Assembly (NCBI RefSeq): GCF_048007035.1
Contig: NZ_CP180355.1
Location: 4,464,001-4,528,000 of the forward strand
DNA: 64,000 nucleotides
DNA from: Imperialibacter sp963977595
GTDB lineage: Bacteria; Bacteroidota; Bacteroidia; Cytophagales; Cyclobacteriaceae
Direction: 5' to 3'
The notes under the pieces are model-generated. The model searched no databases, was not told the DNA's origin, and saw nothing but the letters and a program-made list of their open reading frames with translations. The position numbers and the translations under genes are program-made. Shown piece after piece: positions 31,740 through 38,685 of the stretch (positions are counted from its first letter, which is position 1; the number at the start of each line of letters is the position of its first letter).

Positions 31740-32369
31740 ATGGAAAGAATTGAGTTGCTGGAGATAAAGCATTTGTCTCCTTGTCTGAACGATGAAAAGC
31801 GGCTGGGAGATGATGAAAAGGTAGTCATTATCGCCCGACACTTTAAATCAATAATGGAAACACTGGGACTTGATGTCAACGATGACAGCCTGAAAGCCAC
31901 TCCGGTTCGGGTAGCGAAAATGTATGTCAAGGAGGTATTTAGTGGGCTTAACCCCATTAACAAGCCATCTATTAGTTTGTTTGAGAATACGTACGGCTAC
32001 AATGAAATGCTTGTAGAGAAGGACATTACGCTGTATTCTTATTGTGAGCACCACTTTGTCCCCATTATTGGGAAGGTTCATGTCGCTTATATCCCTGCTG
32101 CCAAGGTGATTGGATTATCCAAAATCAACCGGCTTACGCAGTATTACTCCAGACGGCCGCAGGTGCAGGAGCGATTGACCAGAGAGATTAGCGAGGGCTT
32201 GAGGGAGGCTTTGCAGACGCAAGACGTGGCAGTTTGCATTGAGGCCGCCCATTTGTGTGTTGCCTCGAGGGGAGTAGAAGACACCAAGAGTAGCACTAGG
32301 ACTGTCATGTATTCCGGGAGGTTTCAGGAGGCGGGTATGAAGCTAGAATTCCTCTCTGCCTTAAGATAG
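31740..32369 (+). CDS. folE: GTP cyclohydrolase I FolE
   Basis: 209 residues from the ATG at 31740. It opens GTP to dihydroneopterin triphosphate, the first step of folate and tetrahydrobiopterin synthesis. The Zn site is TLYSYCEHHFVPIIG (Cys, His) and EAAHLCVASRGV (second Cys). VAYIPAAKVIGLSKINRLTQYYSRRPQVQERLT is the core signature. DSLKATPVRVAKMYVKEVFSG is the usual N-terminal helix motif. Placement in an ECF-controlled stress cluster is unusual. A possible link is that phenylalanine hydroxylase (9982) uses a tetrahydropterin; that link is only inferred. Confidence 0.93.
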   Translation: MERIELLEIKHLSPCLNDEKRLGDDEKVVIIARHFKSIMETLGLDVNDDSLKATPVRVAKMYVKEVFSGLNPINKPSISLFENTYGYNEMLVEKDITLYSYCEHHFVPIIGKVHVAYIPAAKVIGLSKINRLTQYYSRRPQVQERLTREISEGLREALQTQDVAVCIEAAHLCVASRGVEDTKSSTRTVMYSGRFQEAGMKLEFLSALR

Positions 32370-32383
32370 AGAGGTCGATAAAG

Positions 32384-32415
32384 TTTGTAACCCTTTTGCC
32401 ATACCATGCTCTAAT
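32384..32415 (+). promoter_or_regulatory. ECF promoter of the DUF4142-cupredoxin pair
   Basis: TTTGTAACCCTT (32384-32395), 11 bases, TGCTCTAAT (32407-32415), start codon 29 bases on. Same boxes and spacing as at 31255-31285, so the pair has its own start within the cluster. Confidence 0.82.
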
Positions 32416-32443
32416 AGAGTATTAACTAAAACATTAAAACAAT

Positions 32444-32977
32444 ATGAAAAAGGTTCAAAATTGGTGCATTGCCCTGGCATGCATATTTATCAGCACAGGA
32501 CAGGTGGGCGCACAAAATCCGAAGCTGTCAGACCCTGAGGTAGCGCATACCGCAGTTACCGCTAATCAGATAGATATCGGATATGCCGAAATTGCAAAGG
32601 AAAAGTCCAAAGACAAGGATGTTCTAAAGTTTGCCGAGACAATGGCGAATGATCATAGGGCTGTGATAGAGCAAGCCGTTGCTTTGGCCACCAAACTAGG
32701 AGTAACGCCGATGGACAACGCTGTGAGTAAGCAGCTATTGTCGGATGCCGAGAGTACCAAGAAAGAGCTCCGGTCAAAATCCGGCAAGGATTTTAACAAG
32801 GCTTATATCAATAATGAAGTGGCGTATCACAAGGCGGTGATTGCGGCAGTTGAGGGACTCTTAATACCTGAAACAGAAAACACGGAATTGAAGAAGCTTT
32901 TGGAAAATGTGGTGCCTGCGCTGAAAACCCACCTGGCACATGCAGAAATGGTTCAAAAAATGGTTGCTGGTAAATGA
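32444..32977 (+). CDS. Periplasmic DUF4142 (ferritin-like) protein
   Basis: 177 residues. Signal peptide MKKVQNWCIALACIFISTGQVGAQ. The mature part is an all-helical bundle with the family marks AVTANQIDIGYAEIAKEKS, VLKFAETMANDHRAV, FNKAYINNEVAYHKAVI and LKTHLAHAEMVQKM. The His and Glu residues sit at ferritin-like positions, but metal binding is not shown for this family. DUF4142 genes often lie next to ECF sigma factors and cupredoxin-like genes, as here. The following cupredoxin gene starts 12 bases after its stop. Confidence 0.85.
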   Translation: MKKVQNWCIALACIFISTGQVGAQNPKLSDPEVAHTAVTANQIDIGYAEIAKEKSKDKDVLKFAETMANDHRAVIEQAVALATKLGVTPMDNAVSKQLLSDAESTKKELRSKSGKDFNKAYINNEVAYHKAVIAAVEGLLIPETENTELKKLLENVVPALKTHLAHAEMVQKMVAGK

Positions 32978-32988
32978 TCCAATGTGAA

Positions 32989-33387
32989 ATGAAAAGCACG
33001 ATGATTCTTTTGTTGACTCTCGCTGTCCTGAATAGTTGTTCGGATGAAAAGAAGGAGCCGCCACCAACTGCGGTAGGTCATGAAAGTATCGGCGAAAGCA
33101 TTGATCCTACCCAGACAGATTCAGCCTTGAGGAATACCGACACTTATCATACCGTCGTTATACGGCAAATGGAATTTTCACCAGCAGAGTTGAAGGTAAA
33201 CAAAGGAGATACAATAGCATGGATCAATCAGGACATTACGGAGCACGACATTACCGAGCTAAACGAAGAGAAGTGGTCGTCTTCAAAGCTGCCTGCAGGT
33301 GCGAGCTGGAGTATGGTGGTGAGTGAAGGTGCTGACTATTATTGCTCTATTCACGTGGTTATGAAGGGTAAGCTTATCATTGAATAG
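32989..33387 (+). CDS. Cupredoxin-domain lipoprotein (amicyanin/plastocyanin-like)
   Basis: 132 residues from the ATG at 32989. Lipoprotein signal with lipobox LNSC (Cys17), then a low-complexity linker rich in Ser, Thr and Asp, then the copper fold from about residue 54. The type 1 copper ligands are all present: His86 (ITEHDI), Cys119, His122 and Met125 (YYCSIHVVMKG). The spacing C-x2-H-x2-M is that of amicyanin, shorter than plastocyanin. It should carry single electrons at the outer face of a membrane. It ends the sigma-controlled cluster and is followed by a terminator. Confidence 0.88.
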   Translation: MKSTMILLLTLAVLNSCSDEKKEPPPTAVGHESIGESIDPTQTDSALRNTDTYHTVVIRQMEFSPAELKVNKGDTIAWINQDITEHDITELNEEKWSSSKLPAGASWSMVVSEGADYYCSIHVVMKGKLIIE

Positions 33388-33411
33388 AATATGCTGGTTA
33401 TTGTATTTAGG

Positions 33412-33443
33412 AAAAGCGGCTGCACGATGCACCCGCTTTTTTG
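33412..33443 (+). terminator. Terminator of the ECF-controlled cluster
   Basis: AAAAGCGG (33412-33419) pairs with CCGCTTTTTT (33433-33442); an inner TGCA/TGCA pairing tightens the loop. It lies 25 bases after the cupredoxin stop. Confidence 0.75.
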
Positions 33444-33509
33444 TTGTGTGGCAGGATAGATACGGTTCTTCGAATCAATTTGGTTACCTGCTTCGTGGTG
33501 ATTTTTCAG

Positions 33510-34316
33510 TTAAAGCTGCTTGATAAACACATTTCTGTAAAAAATCTCGGCGCCTTCTGCCTGCAATAGGATTTTTCCTTTGGTGAGCGGCTCCCAGCTA
33601 TTTTTTTCAGCATCCCAATATTTCATATCAATGGCCTCATTGACCACTTTCCCATTAATGGTGAAAGTGGCATGGTCGCCATTTACCTCAACTTCTACCT
33701 TGTTCCAGCCCGACACTTCCCATGAAAAGGACCTGGAGAAGCGATGGTATTTGTTTTCAATTTCGCCCTTTGTCTTGAGTTCGCCGTTGGTGGCATAGTG
33801 CTCAGAGGCATCCACCCTGGCTGAGGCTCTTGCCCCAATGATCCATAAATCTCCAAGGTCTCCTTCTTGTATCTGACATTCTACGCCATAAGGCCAAAAG
33901 TCAGTTTCGTCAAAAATATGAAACAGAACACCAGCGTCTTTTACATTACCAGTCCTGGGCTCAAACTTTTTCTCGCCCCATTTGAAGTCAAACGTTAGAA
34001 TATAGCTGCTGTATTCTCCTTTGGTTACTAACCCGGCAAATGACTGACGTGAACCATCCTTTTGGCTGGGGTAAGCGTGGATCGTTCCATTTTCAGCACG
34101 GAATATCTCCAGACTGTCGGGGCCATTTCCGTCACTCACAGTATACCAGCCTTCTAAATCAACACCATTGAACAGCGCCCTAAACCCTTCCGGAGCTATG
34201 GTTTCTGAATTGGGTATGCTTTCTTTGGCTGTCTCGTCTGCTACAGGCGGGTTGCACATGGTAGCAACAAATAAAAGGCATAGTAATAGTAGCGATAGTG
34301 ATTGACCGTGTTTCAT
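33510..34316 (-). CDS. DUF1080 lipoprotein (3-keto-disaccharide hydrolase family)
   Basis: 268 residues. Lipobox VATMC after a hydrophobic leader (MKHGQSLSLLLLCLLF). The jelly-roll domain runs from GFRALFNGVDLEGWYTV to EIFYRNVFIKQL; GVLFHIFDETDFWPYGVECQIQEGDLGDLWIIG is the conserved centre and contains the His, Glu and Gln residues of the pocket. Some members hydrolyse 3-keto-glycosides made by Gfo/Idh/MocA-type oxidases. The Gfo/Idh/MocA protein at 8260 is not adjacent, so no partnership is claimed. It is convergent with the cupredoxin gene. Confidence 0.87.
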   Translation of the reverse strand: MKHGQSLSLLLLCLLFVATMCNPPVADETAKESIPNSETIAPEGFRALFNGVDLEGWYTVSDGNGPDSLEIFRAENGTIHAYPSQKDGSRQSFAGLVTKGEYSSYILTFDFKWGEKKFEPRTGNVKDAGVLFHIFDETDFWPYGVECQIQEGDLGDLWIIGARASARVDASEHYATNGELKTKGEIENKYHRFSRSFSWEVSGWNKVEVEVNGDHATFTINGKVVNEAIDMKYWDAEKNSWEPLTKGKILLQAEGAEIFYRNVFIKQL

Positions 34317-34477
34317 ACGGGAAGATAGGACTTTTATGGTTACCTCGTAATCTCAACAGTGCATGGAATTGATTCCCTGGCTTCGAGCAGGCTGGTGCAC
34401 CGTGTCCGGTGACACAATCACTGGAAATGACCAGTTGCAATGCGTATATTAAATCGTAGAACATCCAAAACAAAGCC

Positions 34478-34846
34478 ATGGCTGCCACACCCTCACCTTT
34501 AGGTATCATCCCGGTTCTTCCCTCGCTCAACATACAACGTGACATAGAGTGGTATGACAAGTACGCCGGGTTTAGTTACTGTTTTGGTGATAAAGGATAC
34601 ACCGGGTTAAGAAGAGAAAACCTGGAGTTCCATTTGCAGTTCCATCATGGCAATGAGGACGATCCTATTACCGGCGGCTCTGTCATGAAGATTTTTGTTG
34701 CCGATATCAGGCCCTATTTCGAGGAGTTTGTGAAGCGGGGAACCATCACGAAAGAGAAATTGCGAATGAACACGCCCTGGGGTACCCATGAGTTTGGCTT
34801 CTATGACTTGAACAAAAATGCCATTTTTGTGGTGCAGGATACGTGA
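34478..34846 (+). CDS. VOC-superfamily (glyoxalase/bleomycin resistance-like) protein
   Basis: 122 residues, one vicinal-oxygen-chelate domain of two beta-alpha-beta-beta-beta modules: IIPVLPSLNIQRDIEWYDKYAGFSYCF, then LEFHLQFHH, then MKIFVADIRPYFEEFVKRG and MNTPWGTHEFGFYDLNKNAIFVVQD. It resembles bleomycin-resistance-like binding proteins, which trap the drug as dimers, but many relatives have no known ligand. Promoter and neighbours give no further hint; the gene is divergent from the DUF1080 lipoprotein across 161 bases. Confidence 0.75.
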   Translation: MAATPSPLGIIPVLPSLNIQRDIEWYDKYAGFSYCFGDKGYTGLRRENLEFHLQFHHGNEDDPITGGSVMKIFVADIRPYFEEFVKRGTITKEKLRMNTPWGTHEFGFYDLNKNAIFVVQDT

Positions 34847-34993
34847 GCTGATTTATGGGTGTACTTTGAGTATGTCCCAGAGCTTAAACTTCAGCTCAGC
34901 ATGGCGAGGCAATGGTAAATGCACAGAGGGTTGTTATCGCCCAATAAAGTTTTGTTAAATTGGCAGGGAACCAAGTGCAGCTTGCACACAAGA

Positions 34994-35839
34994 ATGGAAG
35001 ACCGGAATATTGAATTTTTTTTTCTCGACACGCTCCTGAAAGCATGCGTTGTTGGGGTCGCTTTGATCCTAGCTTCTAATTTTTTCTTTTTCCCGGAAGA
35101 CGCCATAGGTGTCATTAATGCGCTGGTTATTTTGGTGGCCTGCCTGGTGGCACATCAGATCAGGGAGAAGCACCCAACGCCGGCGGTAATAATTCTAACG
35201 TCCATTACATTGGCAGTGGTATGCTACCAACGCCTCATGCAAATCAGCCCTTCCATTACCCTGGCTACTGTGATTATTATTGGTTTTATTTTTTCAGTGA
35301 TGCTAAAGGGGCGAACCATGTGGGTCATGCATGGTATTGCTTTTTTTATGCTAAATACCGTATTTCTTTATCACGTGTCGGACGTAGTAACGGCTGCCAT
35401 CACCTACTCGATTTTATACCTTATCATCGCCTATGCCAGTGCCGTGCTGAAAGTAAACTACGACAAAATACATCAACACTTGCGACACGCAAATAAGGAG
35501 ATGAGGAAAAAGGCAGAGGAGATAGCAACGCAAAATGAAGCGCTTCAGAAGACACAGCAAGATCTTAATGCATTGAACAAGAACCTGGAGCAGATGGTGG
35601 GGGAGCGTACAGCGAAGATTAAGGCACAGAATGAGATGCTGATTTCCTATAGCCATACCAATGCACATCATTTACGGGGACCGGTGGCACGACTACTTGG
35701 TCTCGCCACCATTTACGAGCTTGAGTCTGGCGGTAAGGTTGATGCGCTTGTGCAGAAAATGATAGAGCAGGCCAACGAAATTGACACCGTCGTTAAAAAG
35801 ATAAATGCCGATCTGGAGTCAAGAGAACTGGAAATGTAA
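34994..35839 (+). CDS. Membrane protein with DHp-like histidine segment but no ATPase domain (copy 1)
   Basis: 281 residues from the ATG at 34994. Six hydrophobic segments occupy about 14-34, 37-53, 64-80, 88-104, 110-126 and 134-152. A coiled coil runs from about 160 to 215. The C-terminus SHTNAHHLRGPVARLLGLA places a His (225) exactly as the phosphoacceptor H of HxLRxP in sensor kinases, followed by a second helix to the end. The usual HATPase domain is missing. It could be phosphorylated in trans by another kinase, serve as a phosphotransfer or dimerisation partner, or be a remnant. A gap-free paralogue follows at 36372. Confidence 0.7.
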   Translation: MEDRNIEFFFLDTLLKACVVGVALILASNFFFFPEDAIGVINALVILVACLVAHQIREKHPTPAVIILTSITLAVVCYQRLMQISPSITLATVIIIGFIFSVMLKGRTMWVMHGIAFFMLNTVFLYHVSDVVTAAITYSILYLIIAYASAVLKVNYDKIHQHLRHANKEMRKKAEEIATQNEALQKTQQDLNALNKNLEQMVGERTAKIKAQNEMLISYSHTNAHHLRGPVARLLGLATIYELESGGKVDALVQKMIEQANEIDTVVKKINADLESRELEM

Positions 35840-36371
35840 AGCGACAGTCGGTCGGCGTTAAAACCAGAGCTGCAAGACCAGGCTGAGCGGTGTCAGGAGT
35901 CTGCCTGTTACTTGCAGGGAACTCTTTTTATCATTCCGTTGTGCCCTTGCTTTGCTGACCTTGTGGGGCAATTAGTTAGCGAAGAAATTAGTCGTTTCAA
36001 TGACTCCCGAACCACCATCAGGTTCCTGTCTGCCGACGGGAAAAAGTAAGACTGTTTGTACTTTTTTTTGACTTTGTAATTCATCTATGGCGGGTGTTTA
36101 CCAGCTAAGCCTATCGATGTTTTTATTTAGAGAGAGTATGTGTGTCCGCAAACAAGATGTTTTTGGATGCATAAATGAAAGAGAGCGAATAGCAAAAACT
36201 CATTGCCTTGAGCCCTGCGGAACGATAGCATGATTTGGACTGAGAATAGATAAAAAAGCATTTCGCTAAGGAATTTAATAGTTGCTGGCCAATTAGTTTG
36301 AATGACCACTTTACCTCAGCAAACTTTTGTTAAATTGAAAGCGAACCGATTTTTTTTGAGCAACCAGCTAA
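35840..36371. other. 532-bp intergenic region between the DHp paralogues
   Basis: No gene is supported. Near its right end, TTTTGTTAAATTG (36325-36337) recurs exactly before the first paralogue at 34950-34962, and both are followed within a few bases by GAACC. This shared box, 32-35 bases before each start codon, is probably the promoter, duplicated together with the genes. Confidence 0.5.
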
Positions 36372-37229
36372 ATGATAGTAAGGAATATTGAGAAATTTTT
36401 TCTCAACACCCTTTTGAGGATAAGTATTCTTGGGGTCTCTTTCATTCTCTTGTCCAGTATTGTTTTCCGTCCGGAGAAAATGCTGCCCACTGTAGTTTCA
36501 CTAATCATCCTTGTAGCATGCATTGCTGCCTATAAGTTGAGGGACAAATATCCCCAACAGGGGGTTTTACTGCTAACCTCAGTCACGCTGCTGGTGGTGT
36601 CGTACCAGCGACTGATTGTAGCCCATGGATCCATCACACTGGCGGTGGTTATGATCATAGGTTTTATTTTTTCAGTAATGCTGAAGGGAAGAACCATGTG
36701 GGTGATGCACGGGATAGCATTCATTCTCCTTAATACTGTGTTTGTCTATCATGTGTCGGAAAAGGTTACGGCCTGTATCACATTTTCTATTTTGTACTTT
36801 ATCATCACGTTTGCCACTGCTGTATTAAAAGGTAGCTACGATGGGATACATTATCACTTGCGAAACACCAATTTAGAACTCCAGCGAAGGGCGAACGAAA
36901 TAGCTGAGCAAAACAAAGAGTTGAATGCAACACAGGCAGAGCTTAGCTCATTGAACCAAAATCTGGAGCAAATTGTGACTGAGCGCACGGCAAGAATTAA
37001 GTCTCAAAACGAAATGCTTATCAGGTATGGTCACATCAATGCCCATCATTTGCGTGGGCCTGTGGCAAGGTTGCTGGGCCTGGCCGCCGTTTACAAAATG
37101 GGCTCTGACGTGCAGCCTGATCAACTGGTGGAGAAAATGATAGATCAGGCCAATGAAATTGATGCGGTGGTTAAAAGAATCAACGCTGATTTGGATTCCA
37201 ACAACATGGGATGGGAAAGCGAAGATTGA
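36372..37229 (+). CDS. Membrane protein with DHp-like histidine segment but no ATPase domain (copy 2)
   Basis: 285 residues, aligned without gaps to the protein at 34994-35839 up to the last few residues. Identical stretches include GRTMWVMHGIAF and AHHLRGPVARLLGLA, with the phosphoacceptor-like His again at 225. The six-helix membrane part is the more conserved of the N-terminal regions (VMIIGFIFSVMLKGRTMW), suggesting it senses a common signal. No HATPase domain follows; the next sequence is a palindromic repeat and a minus-strand gene. Selection has kept the HHLRGP motif in both copies, which argues against a simple decay product. Confidence 0.7.
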   Translation: MIVRNIEKFFLNTLLRISILGVSFILLSSIVFRPEKMLPTVVSLIILVACIAAYKLRDKYPQQGVLLLTSVTLLVVSYQRLIVAHGSITLAVVMIIGFIFSVMLKGRTMWVMHGIAFILLNTVFVYHVSEKVTACITFSILYFIITFATAVLKGSYDGIHYHLRNTNLELQRRANEIAEQNKELNATQAELSSLNQNLEQIVTERTARIKSQNEMLIRYGHINAHHLRGPVARLLGLAAVYKMGSDVQPDQLVEKMIDQANEIDAVVKRINADLDSNNMGWESED

Positions 37230-37249
37230 GAGGGGATGAACCAACTATA

Positions 37250-37357
37250 GGCGTCGGCACGGTAAGATGGATTGTGCGCTTGGGGCGTCAGCCGCCGGAT
37301 GCAGGATCAAGCTGTGTCTGACGGCTCTTGCTGGGGGCTATTTGGCCGTGCCGACAC
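37250..37357. repeat. Palindromic interspersed repeat, copy 1
   Basis: Outer arms GTCGGCACGG (37253-37262) and CCGTGCCGAC (37346-37355) pair perfectly; inner CGTCAG (37286-37291) and CTGACG (37318-37323) also pair. The sequence GTCAGCCGCCGGATG and the run GGGGGCTATTTGGCCGTGCC are shared with copy 2. Confidence 0.75.
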
Positions 37358-37402
37358 TTGCATTGGCCATGCCTTCAGCGCACGTCGAAGTGTAGCTCTC
37401 AA

Positions 37403-38305
37403 TCATTCCCATTTCACGTATTTGCGCCAGTTATGCTGCTCTTTGAAGTCCAACACTTCACGTATTTTTCGGTTGGAAAACAATGCCTCATGCTCGCCCA
37501 ATTCACGGGTAATTGGCACACCCGGGAAAAACTGTTGAGCTAATTGTTTGCTGGGGATAATCGCACCGTTGTGATCGTTGCCAGCGTTGAAAACCTGATA
37601 GCCCAGGCCGTCTTTTTTCAAACATAAATCCACGATCTGCCCCAGGTCACGGGCGTCAATATAACAGAAAGCATTCCGGCGGCGCACTTCAGGATTTTTG
37701 AAGTAACCTGGAAAAATTTCAGTGTATTCGTGAGGTTCAATCACATTGCCGATGCGAAGGGCATAAATATCAGCGCCCGAACGTCGCTGGAAGCTGCGGG
37801 CTGTTTTCTCATTGACAACCTTCGACAGCCCATAGCTATCCATGGGGTCAACGTCATAGTCTTCCTCCAAAGGCAGCACATGCGGGTCGGTTTTGCCATC
37901 TGAAAAGCAGACACCATAAGTGGTCTCCGACGAAGCAATAATGATCTTCTTGATACCAAGCTTCACAGCCGCTTCAATCACATTGTAAGTGCCTATGGTG
38001 TTGACCCGAAACGTTTCATTATCGGGGTTGATCAGGATCCTGGGCACGGCTGCAAAATGCACTACGGCATCAAAATTTGGTACGCCATGGCCTGCCTCCA
38101 ACTCATCCAGCCCGGCATACGAACTCATGGCATTGAACATTTGTCCGGAGTCGGTAATGTCGGCCTTCAGGTTGTCCACCCCTGGGTAGTTCAAAGGCAC
38201 CAGGTCTACATTCATCACTCTGTGCCCCTGGTTGAGGAGGTAGGGTATCACGTGCTTCCCGGCCTTTCCTGATCCCCCGGTAAAAAATATCCGTTTTTTT
38301 GTCAT
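37403..38305 (-). CDS. NAD-dependent epimerase/dehydratase (extended SDR)
   Basis: 300 residues. The Rossmann motif is IFFTGGSGKAGKHVIPYLL; VVHFAAVPR is the adenine-ribose segment; ASSETTYGVCF and DSYGLSKVVNEKTA give the Ser and YxxxK catalytic residues; RIGNVIEPHEY and FCYIDARDLGQIVDLCL are typical of sugar epimerases. No sugar-nucleotide pathway genes are adjacent, so the substrate is open; uronate dehydrogenase or nucleotide-sugar epimerase activity are both possible. Repeats of the same family flank it on both sides (37250 and 38401). Confidence 0.85.
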   Translation of the reverse strand: MTKKRIFFTGGSGKAGKHVIPYLLNQGHRVMNVDLVPLNYPGVDNLKADITDSGQMFNAMSSYAGLDELEAGHGVPNFDAVVHFAAVPRILINPDNETFRVNTIGTYNVIEAAVKLGIKKIIIASSETTYGVCFSDGKTDPHVLPLEEDYDVDPMDSYGLSKVVNEKTARSFQRRSGADIYALRIGNVIEPHEYTEIFPGYFKNPEVRRRNAFCYIDARDLGQIVDLCLKKDGLGYQVFNAGNDHNGAIIPSKQLAQQFFPGVPITRELGEHEALFSNRKIREVLDFKEQHNWRKYVKWE

Positions 38306-38400
38306 CCATGCTGTTGTTTAAGGAGTGAAAGCAACTTACGCACTGATGGAAATAAAGCCAAAATGTGAAGGGGGAAAAAGCCCGGGCGACGCAGCGGGAG

Positions 38401-38511
38401 GTGTCGGTATGGCAGCGGTGGATTGTGTGCTCGGAGCCGTCAGCCGCCGGATGAAGGAATCGATCAGTGTCTGATGGCTCTTGCTTGGGGGCTATTTGGC
38501 CGTGCCGACAC
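38401..38511. repeat. Palindromic interspersed repeat, copy 2
   Basis: Starts GTGTCGGTATGG and ends CCGTGCCGACAC; the inner AGCCGTCAG pairs with CTGATGGCT (one G-T). It shares GGATTGTG, CAGCCGCCGGATG and GGGGGCTATTTGGCC with copy 1. Confidence 0.75.
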
Positions 38512-38644
38512 CTGCGTTAGTGTGCTCAGTCTGGGGGGAGTGAAGACCTCAGTAGAACAAGCTTTGTTTGGGAGCTGGCGGACGCCAGACTAGTTTGAGC
38601 CACAAGCCTGCGCGGCTGGGAGAGACGCTTGCGGCATGAACTTA

Positions 38645-38676
38645 TTCTGAAAGCCCTCCATACTGGGCTTTCAGAA
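38645..38676. terminator. Perfect 12-bp stem-loop past the S9 peptidase stop
   Basis: TTCTGAAAGCCC and GGGCTTTCAGAA enclose an 8-base loop, 10 bases beyond the minus-strand stop codon at 38686. No T-run follows, so it may be a stabilising 3' hairpin. Confidence 0.55.
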
Positions 38677-38685
38677 ATAGCTAGA

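Noticed and set aside
36127..36309. 60-codon minus-strand frame in the gap between DHp paralogues
   Set aside because: No conserved pattern, no promoter box, position in a diverged intergenic region.
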